Assembly: GCF_000504285.1 (NCBI RefSeq)
Contig: NZ_KI632511.1
Coordinates: 8,352,154-8,416,153, forward strand
DNA from: Actinospica robiniae DSM 44927
GTDB taxonomy: Bacteria; Actinomycetota; Actinomycetes; Streptomycetales; Catenulisporaceae
DNA length: 64,000 nucleotides
Direction: 5' to 3'
Shown: one piece after another, positions 16,004 through 24,889 of the stretch
How positions within the stretch are numbered: position 1 is the stretch's first letter
Layout of the letters: each line of letters starts with the position of its first letter
The notes under the pieces: generated by a model
Told to the model about the DNA's origin: nothing
The model's database searches: none
The model's input: the letters and a program-made list of their open reading frames with translations, nothing else
Translations under genes and position numbers: made by a program

Positions 16004-17245
16004 TCAGGCCACGCCCGGAAGCTCCATGATGACGCTGGTCGGCCCGCCCATCGGGCTGGTGACGGCGAGTACGCCGTCGAAGGCTGCGAGCCGCCGCTCC
16101 ACACCCCGCAGGCCGCCGCCGGCCGGGTCGGCGCCGCCCACGCCGTTGTCACCGACCACGGCGAGCACGCTCGCGTCCGGCTGGCGGTGCACCTGGACCC
16201 ATGCGCGGGTGGCGCTGCTGTGCTTGGCTACGTTGGCCAGGCTCTCCGAGATCGCGAAGTACATCGCGGTCTGCTGCGCCCGCGGCAGGCTGATGTCGGG
16301 GTCGAAGCTCACATCGACCGGCAGCGGGAGCGAGACGACCAGCGCGCGAACCGCGTCCGCCAGGCCGCGCTCGGCGAGGACGGGCGGGTGGATGCCGCGC
16401 AACAGCGAGCGCAGGTCCGCCAGCGCCTGGCCGCTGGTCGAGCGTGCTTCGGCGAGCAGTTCGCCGGCTGCCTCGGGGTTCGTGCGCATCAGCTGCTCGG
16501 CCAGGCCGATGTTCAGGCCCACCGCGGCCAGCCGCGCCTGCGCTCCGTCGTGAAGATCCCGCTCGATGCGGCGCAGTTCGGTCGCCGCGTCGTCGTGCAG
16601 GCGGTTGCGGGTCTCGGCCAGGTGGTCGACGCGGCCGGCCAGGTCGGCACGGGACGGGCCGAGCAGCGCGGCACAGAAGAGCGCGTGAGCCCGCAGGATC
16701 CGCGGGCCGGCGTACGGCTCGACGGCCAGCACGGCCGCACCGGAGACGAACGAGATCACCCACCACACGGGGTGGTCTTCGCCGATACCCAGCGCCCAGG
16801 GCGCGCCCAGGACGCCTTCGAGTCCGTATCCGATCAGGCACAGCGGCAGCAGACCGAGCACCAGGCCGACCGGCACGTTCAGCGCCGTCCACAGCAGGTC
16901 CCGCCAGCTGGCCGGATCGGTCAGCACCCACAGCCTGCGCTGTCCGGCCCCGGCCGCGCCGCCGTGCGCGTCGCGCGGCTCGGGCCGGTAGGGCTCCGGG
17001 ATCTCCACGCCGGACCACCGCGCCGCCCAGCGCCGCTGCAGGCCGGCCAGGTTCCGCACCCCGCGCAGCGAGAGCGGCGCGAGCACGAACCCGACGCCCA
17101 GCGCGATGAAGGCGGTGGAGAGCAGCGTGGCGATGGTCAACGGGATGCACACCGCCTGGGAGAGCACCGCCTGCGCCAGGCCGCGCCCGACGGTCAACCC
17201 GCTGCGCCTGATCCGCGCCCCCAGGTCGTAGCCTCTGATCCGCAT
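16004..17245 (-). CDS. NarL-type sensor histidine kinase, no adjacent response regulator
   Basis: 413 residues. The N-terminal half has about four hydrophobic membrane segments (about 30-55, 105-130, 135-165, with a break at the Pro/Arg-rich stretch). The HisKA_3 dimerisation helix contains the phospho-acceptor in ERDLHDGAQARL (H232). A HATPase domain follows with the N box (SESLANVAKHS) and the G1 box (VGDNGVGGADPAGGG). Kinases of this class phosphorylate LuxR-type response regulators, but none is encoded next to it; both neighbours are unrelated. The ATG at 17245 has an ideal GGAGGAC site. Confidence 0.88.
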   Translation of the reverse strand: MRIRGYDLGARIRRSGLTVGRGLAQAVLSQAVCIPLTIATLLSTAFIALGVGFVLAPLSLRGVRNLAGLQRRWAARWSGVEIPEPYRPEPRDAHGGAAGAGQRRLWVLTDPASWRDLLWTALNVPVGLVLGLLPLCLIGYGLEGVLGAPWALGIGEDHPVWWVISFVSGAAVLAVEPYAGPRILRAHALFCAALLGPSRADLAGRVDHLAETRNRLHDDAATELRRIERDLHDGAQARLAAVGLNIGLAEQLMRTNPEAAGELLAEARSTSGQALADLRSLLRGIHPPVLAERGLADAVRALVVSLPLPVDVSFDPDISLPRAQQTAMYFAISESLANVAKHSSATRAWVQVHRQPDASVLAVVGDNGVGGADPAGGGLRGVERRLAAFDGVLAVTSPMGGPTSVIMELPGVA

Positions 17246-17514
17246 GCGTCCTCCGTGCCCGCGCCTGCCCGGTGTCTCCGGGCGAAATATCGCCGCAAGG
17301 GCAGCGTAGAACCGGGCGACGCCGCTGGTCGGTGGGGTTAAGTCCACCCTTGCCGGCCGCGCGAGCAGGCTCCTGGCGGGTTCCGGACGGGCCCTCGGCG
17401 GGCTCGCGACGTCACCCGTGCGGACCGCCCGGCCGCCCCTTCGGCAGCCGCGGAGAGACAGTGGACTGCGTAGACGCAGTGCAATGGCGCCATCTCAACC
17501 GCCGGAGGACCCAC

Positions 17515-18852
17515 GTGGCGATCACGCCCCCGGCCACGGATCCGCTCGCGCCGCTGCGCACGCGGGGCTACGTGGTGCTGCTGGTCCTCAGCGCGCTGCT
17601 CGGGGTGCCGCTGGCGGCGGGCGCGTTCGGCTTCCTGCAGCTGACCGAGCACATGCAGACCTGGCTCTACACCTCCTGGCCGCAGGCGCTGGGATACCGT
17701 TCGGCCCCGCTGTGGTGGCCGGTCCCGTTCCTGGCCGCGGCCGGCATCGTGGTCGCGCTGATCATCCGTTACCTCCCGGGCAACGGCGGCCACGAGCCGT
17801 CGGAGGGGTTCAAGGTGCAGGGCGTGTCCGGCGGCTGGGACCTGCCCGGCATCCTGCTCGCCGCCGTCGTGTCGATCGGGATCGGTGCGGTGATCGGGCC
17901 CGAGGCGCCGTTGGTCGCGCTGGGCGGGGGAGCGGCCGCACTGGTGCTGCGGGCGCTCAAGCGCGACGCCGACGAGAAGACGGTGGCGGTCGCGGGCGCC
18001 GCGGGCAGCTTCGCCGCGATCAGCACCCTGTTCGGTTCCCCGCTCGCCGGTGCGTTCCTGCTGATGGAGGCGTCCGGGCTGGGAGGGTCGGACCTCCAGA
18101 TCGTGCTGCTGCCGGGCCTGCTCGCGGCCGGCATCGGCGCGCTGATCTTCGTCGGCCTCGGCTCCTGGACCGGACTGGGCACCTTGTCGCTGACGATCCA
18201 GAATCCGCCGCACGCCACCAGCCCGACCGTCGCTGAGTTCGGCTGGGCGCTGGTGCTCGGCGTGGGCTGCGCCCTGCTCGGCTTGCTCATCAAGCGGTGT
18301 GCGCAGCTGCTGCGCCGGCCCGTCGCGGCCTCGACGCGGACGCGGCTGTTGCTGACGCCGGCCATCGGCGTGGCCGTCGCCGGGCTGGCCGCCGCCTACG
18401 CGCAGGGCAGCGGGCACGCCCTGACCGACGTGCTGTTCTCGGGGCAGACCGGGCTGAGCCCGTTGGTCGGCTCCAGCGCGGCCTATTCGGTCGGCGCGCT
18501 CGTGCTCCTGCTGGCCTGCAAGGGGCTGGCCTACTGCCTGTCGATGGCGGCGTTCCGGGGCGGGCCGGTGTTCCCGTCGCTGTATCTCGGGGCGGCCGCC
18601 GGCCTGCTGCTCTCGCACGTGGCGGGCCTGTCGACGGCGGCCGGTGCGGCCATGGGCATCGGTGCCCTGAGCGCCGCGCTGCTCGGGCTGCCGATGACCT
18701 CGGTGCTGCTGGTGACGCTGCTGCTCGGCCGGACCGGGGTGACCGTGATGCCGCTGGTCATCGTGGCGGTGCTGGTCAGCCACGTCCTGTCGGTACGGTT
18801 CGCGGCGCCGCGGACGGCCACTTCCGTGCCGTCCGCGGCGCCGCGAACCTGA
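17515..18852 (+). CDS. ClC-family chloride channel/antiporter
   Basis: 445 residues, ten or more hydrophobic segments. Recognisable ClC elements are the region GNGGHEPSEGF (selectivity-filter position 1), IGPEAPLVALGGG (the GxxGPxxP-type motif, about 128), SFAAISTLFGSPLAGAFLLMEA (helix pair) and a late GGPVFPSLYLGAAAG (the GxFxP-type motif). The family carries Cl- or exchanges Cl-/H+; the gating-glutamate position reads GPEAP, so E130 is a candidate gate. The GTG start at 17515 has a GGAGGAC site; upstream in-frame sequence lacks one. Confidence 0.88.
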   Translation: MAITPPATDPLAPLRTRGYVVLLVLSALLGVPLAAGAFGFLQLTEHMQTWLYTSWPQALGYRSAPLWWPVPFLAAAGIVVALIIRYLPGNGGHEPSEGFKVQGVSGGWDLPGILLAAVVSIGIGAVIGPEAPLVALGGGAAALVLRALKRDADEKTVAVAGAAGSFAAISTLFGSPLAGAFLLMEASGLGGSDLQIVLLPGLLAAGIGALIFVGLGSWTGLGTLSLTIQNPPHATSPTVAEFGWALVLGVGCALLGLLIKRCAQLLRRPVAASTRTRLLLTPAIGVAVAGLAAAYAQGSGHALTDVLFSGQTGLSPLVGSSAAYSVGALVLLLACKGLAYCLSMAAFRGGPVFPSLYLGAAAGLLLSHVAGLSTAAGAAMGIGALSAALLGLPMTSVLLVTLLLGRTGVTVMPLVIVAVLVSHVLSVRFAAPRTATSVPSAAPRT

Positions 18853-18863
18853 GGCCGAGCCCG

Positions 18864-19316
18864 CTATTCGACGGCGGATCGGCGACCCGCCACGGCGAGT
18901 CCGTAGATGGCGACGATGTCGATCGCGATGATCAGCAGCGACCAGAACGGATAAGCCGGGATGAAGAACATCTGGGCCAGTGCGTTCAGCGCCAATATGA
19001 GCACGCCGAACCAGCGCGCCGCCTCGCTGCCGGCCAGCACTCCGAGGCCCGCGAGGAGCTGCAGGATCCCCAGCGCCATGATCGTCCAGCCCCAGGACCT
19101 CAGGTCGCCGACGGCGTAGACGGCGCCGTTGACGAAGACGTGGGAGCGGTTGATCGCGGCGATGCCGTCGAGCAGGTTGAAGAAGCCGAGCAGGAGCAGC
19201 AGGACGCCGCCGAACGGCGCCAGCCCGCCCGTCCCCCGCCGCTCGGAGCCCCGCTCGACCGGGGCTCCCCCGCGCCAACCCGTGTCGGTCGGCCCGCGAT
19301 GTGTAGTCGATGCCAT
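18864..19316 (-). CDS. DUF7144-like small membrane protein
   Basis: 150 residues. A hydrophilic N-terminus (1-35) precedes four membrane segments: APFGGVLLLLLGFFNLLDGI, the stretch around SWGWTIMALGILQLLAGLGV, ARWFGVLILALNALAQMF, and FWSLLIIAIDIVAIYGLAVA. The pattern matches a widespread actinobacterial membrane family of unknown function. The ATG at 19316 is preceded by GGTGGAGG. It is convergent with the ClC gene, 11 bp between stops. Confidence 0.8.
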   Translation of the reverse strand: MASTTHRGPTDTGWRGGAPVERGSERRGTGGLAPFGGVLLLLLGFFNLLDGIAAINRSHVFVNGAVYAVGDLRSWGWTIMALGILQLLAGLGVLAGSEAARWFGVLILALNALAQMFFIPAYPFWSLLIIAIDIVAIYGLAVAGRRSAVE

Positions 19317-19512
19317 CGAATCCTCCACCGTGACGTCCGGGGCGGGACCCGCCCGCCCACGCTCATCGAGGACAGCTCCACGCTAATCCGGCGGACCGGT
19401 TCCGGAGACCCGGCGGCGCCCTGGTGCTGAGCCGTCCGGGTGAGGGCGAACGGCGCAGGTGGGCCCGGCCCGGGCTGGCCCCGGGGCGGTCCGCAGCGCC
19501 CGCGCAGCCCGG

Positions 19513-19549
19513 TCGAAAACGTTTCCGGAGCGGCCGAAAACGTTTCCGG
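19513..19549 (+). promoter_or_regulatory. Two LacI-type operators upstream of the glucanase promoter
   Basis: CGAAAACGTTTCCGG occurs twice, at 19514-19528 and 19535-19549, spaced 21 bp, about two helical turns. The core GAAAACGTTTCC is palindromic with a central CG, as for LacI/GalR-family regulators. Both lie just upstream of the -35 box. Confidence 0.65.
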
Positions 19550-19553
19550 GGTA

Positions 19554-19582
19554 TTGACGGGTCCGCACCGCGGAGTTACACA
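19554..19582 (+). promoter_or_regulatory. Sigma-70-type promoter of the glucanase gene
   Basis: TTGACG (19554-19559), 17 bp, TACACA (19577-19582). Transcription would start near 19589, giving a leader of about 105 bases before the ATG at 19695. Confidence 0.6.
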
Positions 19583-19590
19583 CAACATGC

Positions 19591-19604
19591 GGAGAGCGCT
19601 CCCT
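19591..19604 (+). promoter_or_regulatory. CebR-like box at the glucanase transcription start
   Basis: GGAGAGCGCTCCCT with a GAGCGCTC palindromic core, resembling the CebR/CelR operator TGGGAGCGCTCCCA of cellulose and glucan genes in actinomycetes. Its position at the inferred +1 suits repression relieved by glucan oligosaccharides. Confidence 0.55.
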
Positions 19605-19694
19605 GACCCACCTGCACCGGTGTTCGGATCCTGCGGCGGCACGCCCACGGCGGCCCGCCGCATCCACCTTCTCGAGTGCGAGGAGCGCTTGTCG

Positions 19695-21143
19695 ATGTTC
19701 AAAGCCTTATCCCCATCGGCGCCCGACGGACGGCGCCGCTCGATCAGGGCCGCGGTGGCCATGCTCGCCGCGTCCGCGCTGGCCGGGTTGGGCCTGAGCG
19801 TGCTCAGCAGCACCGCCGCCTCGGCCGCGGTGCCCGCCCCGCCCTCCGGCTGGACCACCATGTTCAGCGACGACTTCGCCGGCGGCTCCGGCACCGGCGT
19901 GAGCACCTCCAACTGGATGTACGACACCGGCGCCGGCTCCACCTTCGGCACCGGCGAGATCGAGACCATGACGAATTCGACCTCGAACGTCCACCTCGAC
20001 GGCAACGGCGACCTGGACATCACCGCGTTGCGCAGCGGCACCGCCTGGACCTCGGGCCGGATCCAGACCAAGACCGCGAACGTCGGCGCCCCGGCCGGCG
20101 GCGAGCTCGAGGTGACCGCCTCGATCCAGCAGCCCACCGGCGGCCTCGGCTACTGGCCGGCGTTCTGGATGCTGGGCCCGGGCCAGTGGCCGGAGAACGG
20201 CGAGATCGACATCATGGAGGATGTCAACGCCCTGTCCGAGCACTCCGGCACGCTGCACTGCGGCACCGATCCGGGCGGCCCGTGCAACGAGACCAACGGC
20301 ATCGGCAGCGGCCTGCTCGGCTGCTCCGGCTGCCAGTCCGGCTACCACACCTACACGGTCATCGTGAACCGCACCAACACCTCGGCCGAATCAGTGACCT
20401 GGTATCTGGACGGCACGCAGTTCTTCAAGATCAACGAGAGTCAGGTGGCCACGGCGACCTGGCAGGCCGCGATCGACCACAACTTCTCGATCATCTTCGA
20501 CCTGGCGATGGGCGGCGGGTATCCGAACGGGGTGTGCGGCTGCACCTCCCCGACCACCGCCACCACCTCGGGCGGCACGATGAGCGTGCAGTACGTGGCC
20601 GCGTATCAGAGCACCGGCAGTGCGCCGCCGCCGAGCTCGCCCCCGCCGACCAGTGCGAGCCCGAGCCCGTCCAGCACCGGCGGGAGCGGCGGCGGCACCA
20701 CGTGCTCGACCACCGCCACCTCGAACATCTCCGCGGACTGCTACAGCTCGCATCAGGGCACGATCACGAAGTCGGCGGCCTCCGGTGACTCCAACCCCTC
20801 CGGCGTCGACGGCAACCAGCTCTCCCAGCTGACCAACGGCGACTGGGTGGAGTATCCGGGCGTCAACTTCGGCTCCGGCGGCTCCACCCAGTTCGACGCC
20901 CGGGTGGCGTCGGGCGCGGCCGGGGGTGTCAGCGGCCTGGTCGAGGTCGCCATCGGCAGTCCGACCAACATCGTCGGCTCCTTCGCGGTGGGCAACACCG
21001 GCGGGTGGAGCACCTGGAAGACGGTTCCGGCGAACATCACCAAGGTCACCGGCACGCAGAACGTCTACCTGGTCTTCTCCTCGGGGGCGTCCGGCAATCC
21101 GCCCTTCGTCAGCCTGCACTACTTCGACTTCCCGACCGGGTAG
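19695..21143 (+). CDS. Secreted GH16 endo-beta-1,3-glucanase with CBM6
   Basis: 482 residues. A long signal peptide (basic DGRRRSIR, hydrophobic core, cleavage near SAAVPAP, about residue 50) is followed by a GH16 catalytic domain (about 55-305) with the active-site run E170-I-D-I-M-E175, where the two glutamates are nucleophile and acid/base. A Pro/Ser linker (about 310-335) leads to a C-terminal CBM6-type beta-sandwich (GDWVEYPGVNF, YLVFSSG, LHYFDFPTG). It is predicted to degrade laminarin-like or fungal-wall beta-1,3-glucan outside the cell. Three operator-like sites and a promoter precede it; a perfect terminator follows. Confidence 0.92.
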   Translation: MFKALSPSAPDGRRRSIRAAVAMLAASALAGLGLSVLSSTAASAAVPAPPSGWTTMFSDDFAGGSGTGVSTSNWMYDTGAGSTFGTGEIETMTNSTSNVHLDGNGDLDITALRSGTAWTSGRIQTKTANVGAPAGGELEVTASIQQPTGGLGYWPAFWMLGPGQWPENGEIDIMEDVNALSEHSGTLHCGTDPGGPCNETNGIGSGLLGCSGCQSGYHTYTVIVNRTNTSAESVTWYLDGTQFFKINESQVATATWQAAIDHNFSIIFDLAMGGGYPNGVCGCTSPTTATTSGGTMSVQYVAAYQSTGSAPPPSSPPPTSASPSPSSTGGSGGGTTCSTTATSNISADCYSSHQGTITKSAASGDSNPSGVDGNQLSQLTNGDWVEYPGVNFGSGGSTQFDARVASGAAGGVSGLVEVAIGSPTNIVGSFAVGNTGGWSTWKTVPANITKVTGTQNVYLVFSSGASGNPPFVSLHYFDFPTG

Positions 21144-21157
21144 GCGAAGCCCGCACG

Positions 21158-21204
21158 GCGGCCGCCCCCGTACCGATGTCGGTCGGTACGGGGGCGGCCG
21201 CTTT
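21158..21204 (+). terminator. Strong terminator after the glucanase gene
   Basis: A perfect 19-bp stem (21158-21176 with 21183-21201), 6-base loop, followed by TTT. It begins 15 bases after the stop codon. Confidence 0.85.
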
Positions 21205-21359
21205 GCGCCGAGCGCCTGAAATCTTAGATGTTTGCGCTGTCTTCGTAAATATATTGCAGAGTAGAGCCAATTTCGTGCAGACTCCTGGGGGAGACGTACC
21301 GTCTGCTGTGGCCCGGTGGCAATGATCGGTCATGGCGCTGCCCCGTTCAGAGGAGACGC

Positions 21360-22277
21360 ATGCGCGCGGAAGTGAATGAACGGGCCTTGGCCGACTGGTG
21401 CGCGCGCCACCTCGGCGTCTCCGTCACGCAGCGCACCTTCCAGGCCGGCCATCTCTCGTCCGTCTACGGCCTCAGACTCGCCGACGGACGTGAAGTCGTG
21501 GTCAAGGTCCGGCCCGCGGATGCGCGGCTGGAAGCCTGCACCCGGGTGCAGCGCGCCCTGTGGCAAGCCGGATTCGCTTGCCCGCAGCCGCTTGCGGGGC
21601 CGTCACCGCTTGACGCATACGCCGCGAACGCCGAGGCGTCGCTGCCCGGCGGCGAGCAGCCGGCGCTGGAAGCCGCGCCGGAGCTGTTCGCGCGGCTGCT
21701 GGCCGACTTCGTCATCTGCGCGCAAGACCTCCCGCCCGAGCCGTCACTGCGGCCCGCGCCCGCCTGGATCTGCTGGTACCACCAGGAGAACGGGGTCTGG
21801 CCGGTCCCGGACGACCGGGACGCGGATCTGAACGCCGAGCACGTTCCGGCCACCGCGTGGTTGGACGAGCTCGGCGCGGCCGTACGCGAGCGACTGGCCG
21901 CGATCCAGGACGCCCCTCGCGTCATCGGGCACGGCGACTGGGACGGACGCAACGTCAAGTTCCACGACGGCCGGCCGCTTGCGGTACACGACTGGGACAG
22001 CGTGATCTACGAACCCGAGGTCGTCATGGCCGGCCAGGCCGCCGCGATGTTCGAGGGCGGGCCGACCGGGTCCGGTGCCACGGTCGAGCGCACCGCAGCC
22101 TTCCTGGAGCACTACCAGGACGCCCGCGGCCGCAGATTCGACCCGGACGAGCTCCAGCTGTGCTGGGCCGCAGGGCTGTGGGTGCGTGCCTTCAACGCCA
22201 AGAAGTTCCATCTCGACAACCTCGACGCGCTCGGGCGCGACGAAGCCGAAGTGAGGATGCGTCATGCCGGGATCTGA
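21360..22277 (+). CDS. APH/choline-kinase-like phosphotransferase
   Basis: 305 residues of protein-kinase-like phosphotransferase fold. Visible elements are the N-lobe lysine in REVVVKVRP, Brenner's motif H191-G-D193-W-D with N198, and the downstream metal-binding VHDWDS. These mark the aminoglycoside phosphotransferase superfamily; the substrate could be an antibiotic or an ordinary metabolite. The gene overlaps the start of the ABC-exporter ATPase gene by 14 bases, so the four genes 21360-24839 form one operon. An AT-rich segment at 21215-21275 probably carries its promoter. Confidence 0.85.
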   Translation: MRAEVNERALADWCARHLGVSVTQRTFQAGHLSSVYGLRLADGREVVVKVRPADARLEACTRVQRALWQAGFACPQPLAGPSPLDAYAANAEASLPGGEQPALEAAPELFARLLADFVICAQDLPPEPSLRPAPAWICWYHQENGVWPVPDDRDADLNAEHVPATAWLDELGAAVRERLAAIQDAPRVIGHGDWDGRNVKFHDGRPLAVHDWDSVIYEPEVVMAGQAAAMFEGGPTGSGATVERTAAFLEHYQDARGRRFDPDELQLCWAAGLWVRAFNAKKFHLDNLDALGRDEAEVRMRHAGI

Positions 22278-23247
22278 CCCAGAAACCCTGGTCCGCGCCG
22301 CCGGCCTGGCGAAGACGTACCCTGCTCGCGGAGAGCAGAGTGCGTTCACGGCCGTCGACGGGATCGACTTCGAGCTGCACCGCGGCGAGTCCATCGGCTT
22401 CCTCGGCCCCAACGGCGCCGGCAAGTCCACCACCATGCGGATGATCGCGGCCACCTCGCCCCGCACCGGCGGCGAGCTGAGCGTGCTGGGCCTGGACCCG
22501 CGCACGCACGGGTCCGAGATCCGCTCGCGCCTCGGGGTGGTCCCGCAGGACGACGCGCTCGACCGCGAGCTGACCGTCCGGGAGAACCTCTATATATACG
22601 GCCGATACTTCCGGATGGGGCGGGCCGCGATCCGGCAGCGCAGCGAGGAACTGCTCGCCTTCGCCCGGCTCGAGGAGAAGGCCGACAGCCCGGTGGAGTC
22701 GCTCTCCGGCGGCATGCGGCGGCGGCTGACCATCGCCCGCTCGCTGATCAACACCCCGGAGATGGTGCTGCTCGACGAGCCGACCACCGGGCTCGATCCG
22801 CAGGCCAGGCACGTGCTGTGGGACCGGCTCTACCGGCTCAAGCAGGACGGCGTGACGCTGCTGCTGACCACGCACTACATGGAGGAGGCCGAGCAGCTGT
22901 GCGACCGGCTGCTCGTCGTGGACCACGGTCGGATCGTCGCGCAGGGCTCGCCACGCGACCTGATCGGCGCGCACGTCACCCGCGAGGTGCTCGAGCTGCG
23001 CTTCCCGCTCGATCTGGCCGAGGCCTCCAGCGCCAAGCTGCGCGGCTCTGCCCTGGCCGGGGACGGCGCGGAGAACGGCCCGCGGGTGGAGCCGCTGCCG
23101 GACCGGGTGCTCGTGTACGCCGACGAGGGCGAGGCCGCGCTGGCCGCCGTACACGGACTCGGCCTGATCCCGCTGACCGCGCTGGTGCGCCGGGCGACGC
23201 TGGAGGACGTGTTCCTCAAGCTGACCGGCCGCTCGCTGATCGACTGA
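22264..23247 (+). CDS. ABC exporter ATPase (DrrA-like)
   Basis: 327 residues. Walker A GPNGAGKST (48-56), signature LSGGMRRRL, Walker B VLLDEPTTGLD and a switch histidine in LLTTHYMEEAE. The C-terminal extension after the core ATPase (about 225-327) is typical of DrrA/NodI-type drug or polysaccharide exporters. It energises the two membrane proteins encoded next to it. Confidence 0.92.
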   Translation: MPGSDPETLVRAAGLAKTYPARGEQSAFTAVDGIDFELHRGESIGFLGPNGAGKSTTMRMIAATSPRTGGELSVLGLDPRTHGSEIRSRLGVVPQDDALDRELTVRENLYIYGRYFRMGRAAIRQRSEELLAFARLEEKADSPVESLSGGMRRRLTIARSLINTPEMVLLDEPTTGLDPQARHVLWDRLYRLKQDGVTLLLTTHYMEEAEQLCDRLLVVDHGRIVAQGSPRDLIGAHVTREVLELRFPLDLAEASSAKLRGSALAGDGAENGPRVEPLPDRVLVYADEGEAALAAVHGLGLIPLTALVRRATLEDVFLKLTGRSLID

Positions 23248-23262
23248 GGGGGCGTCGAAGAG

Positions 23263-24024
23263 ATGCTGCGCGTCTTCGAGTACTGGTTCATGCGCTACCG
23301 CCGCACCTGGCGCGGCACCGCGGTGATCAGCTTCGCCAACCCGCTGCTGTTCCTGATCGGCATCGGCGCGGGCCTGGGCCACCTGGTCGATCTGCACTCC
23401 TCGGCCCGGATGGGCGACGCCTCCTACGCCGCGTTCTTCGCTCCCGGGCTGCTGGCGGCGGCCGCGATGCAGACGGCGTTCCTGGAGTCCTCCTGGGTGG
23501 TGGCGACCGCGGCCATGCCGGACGGGGCGTATCAGAGCACGTTGCCGACCCCGCTGGACCCGGAGGAGGTGATGGCCGGCCACCTGCTGTTCGTCGGCTT
23601 CCGGGTGATCACCTCCAGCGCCGCGTTCGTGATCGTGATGGCCTGCTTCGGGCTCGTCTCCGGCGCGCGCAGCCCGTGGGTGCTGCTCTCCGCGGCCCTC
23701 ACCGGCCTCGCCTTCGCCACGCCCGCCGCGGCCTGGTCCGTCGGCGTGCGGGTGCTGAGAAAGGGGAACACGGTCTTCCGCATGGTGATCATGCCGATGT
23801 ACATGTTCTCCGGGACCTTCTTCGCCCTGTCCCAGCTGCCGAGGCCGCTCAGGGTCCTGATCGAGGCGCTGCCGCTCGCCCAGGGCGTGGAGCTGTGCCG
23901 CTCGCTCTCGCTGGGCACGGCCGCGGCCGGCCCGACCGCGGCCCGGATCGGCTACCTCGGCGCCCTGGCCGTGCTCGGCTTCGTCCTCGCCCGCCTCGCC
24001 TACCGCCGGAGGCTGCACGCATGA
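23263..24024 (+). CDS. ABC-2 type permease, first subunit
   Basis: 253 residues, six hydrophobic segments, ABC-2 membrane fold: an N-terminal amphipathic helix (FEYWFMRYRRTWRG), then FANPLLFLIGIGAGLG and the conserved FRMVIMPMYMFSGTFF. It is paired with the second permease at 24021, with which it shares an ATGA overlap, so a heterodimeric exporter is likely. Confidence 0.9.
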   Translation: MLRVFEYWFMRYRRTWRGTAVISFANPLLFLIGIGAGLGHLVDLHSSARMGDASYAAFFAPGLLAAAAMQTAFLESSWVVATAAMPDGAYQSTLPTPLDPEEVMAGHLLFVGFRVITSSAAFVIVMACFGLVSGARSPWVLLSAALTGLAFATPAAAWSVGVRVLRKGNTVFRMVIMPMYMFSGTFFALSQLPRPLRVLIEALPLAQGVELCRSLSLGTAAAGPTAARIGYLGALAVLGFVLARLAYRRRLHA

Positions 24025-24839
24025 GTGCCACGACCCTGACCGCTCCGTCGGCGCCGTCCGCGCCCAAGCCGGCGAGCTGGACCGTCGGCCGCGCCGCAGC
24101 GCTGGTCGAGCGCAACCTGATGATCTACCGCAGGTCGGTCACCGAGCTCGCCTTCGGCCTGGTCGAGCCGCTGATGTACCTGCTGACGATCGGTTTCGGC
24201 GTCGGGACGCTGGTCGGCTCGGTGCCCGGCGTCCACGTGCGCTACGCCGCGTTCGTCGCGCCGGCGATCCTGGCCACCACGGCCATGAACACGGCGTTCA
24301 ACCAGACCGGCTTCGGAGTCTTCAGCCGGATCCGGGTGGACCGGACCTACGAGGCGATCGTGCCTACGCCGCTGTCCGCCGTCGACATCGCGATCGGCGA
24401 GGTGGCCAGCGCGGTCATCAACGGCCTGCTGACCTCCGTCGGCTTCCTGGCCGCCGCGACACTGCTCGGGCTGGACGTCTCGGTCGCCATCCTGTGGGCC
24501 GTGCCCGCTGCCGTCCTGGTGAGCTTCGCCTTCGCGGCGGGCGGGCTCGCGGTCACGACCTACCTGCGCGACTTCCCGGACTTCCAGCTGGTCCAGCTGG
24601 TCATGCTGCCGATGTACCTGTTCGCCACGACCTTCTACCCCGTCACCACCTACCCGGTCTGGCTCCGGCCGGTGATCGAGGTGCTGCCGCTGTATCAGAG
24701 CATAGAGCTGATTCGCGAGCCGGCCCTCGGCCGCTTTCCGGCGCTGACCCTCGTCATCGCAGGCCTCTACCTCGTCGTCTTCGGCGCCGTGGCCATGCTC
24801 CTCGCCACCCGAAGGCTGGGCCGGAAACTCACGGCCTGA
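24021..24839 (+). CDS. ABC-2 type permease, second subunit (DrrB-like)
   Basis: 272 residues, ABC-2 fold: a Pro/Ala-rich N-terminus, LVERNLMIYRRSVTELAFG, five to six membrane segments, and a QLVMLPMYLFATTFYPVTTY motif like that of DrrB/NodJ proteins. It ends the operon and is followed by a perfect bidirectional hairpin. Confidence 0.9.
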   Translation: MSATTLTAPSAPSAPKPASWTVGRAAALVERNLMIYRRSVTELAFGLVEPLMYLLTIGFGVGTLVGSVPGVHVRYAAFVAPAILATTAMNTAFNQTGFGVFSRIRVDRTYEAIVPTPLSAVDIAIGEVASAVINGLLTSVGFLAAATLLGLDVSVAILWAVPAAVLVSFAFAAGGLAVTTYLRDFPDFQLVQLVMLPMYLFATTFYPVTTYPVWLRPVIEVLPLYQSIELIREPALGRFPALTLVIAGLYLVVFGAVAMLLATRRLGRKLTA

Positions 24840-24846
24840 CGGGTCG

Positions 24847-24876
24847 GGCCCGGGCGGCGTCCGCGCCGCCCGGGCC
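24847..24876. terminator. Bidirectional terminator between converging units
   Basis: A perfect 13-bp GC stem (24847-24859 with 24864-24876) with loop TCCG lies between the convergent ABC operon and acetamidase gene, so it can serve both. Confidence 0.75.
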
Positions 24877-24889
24877 ACCTGGATCCGCG

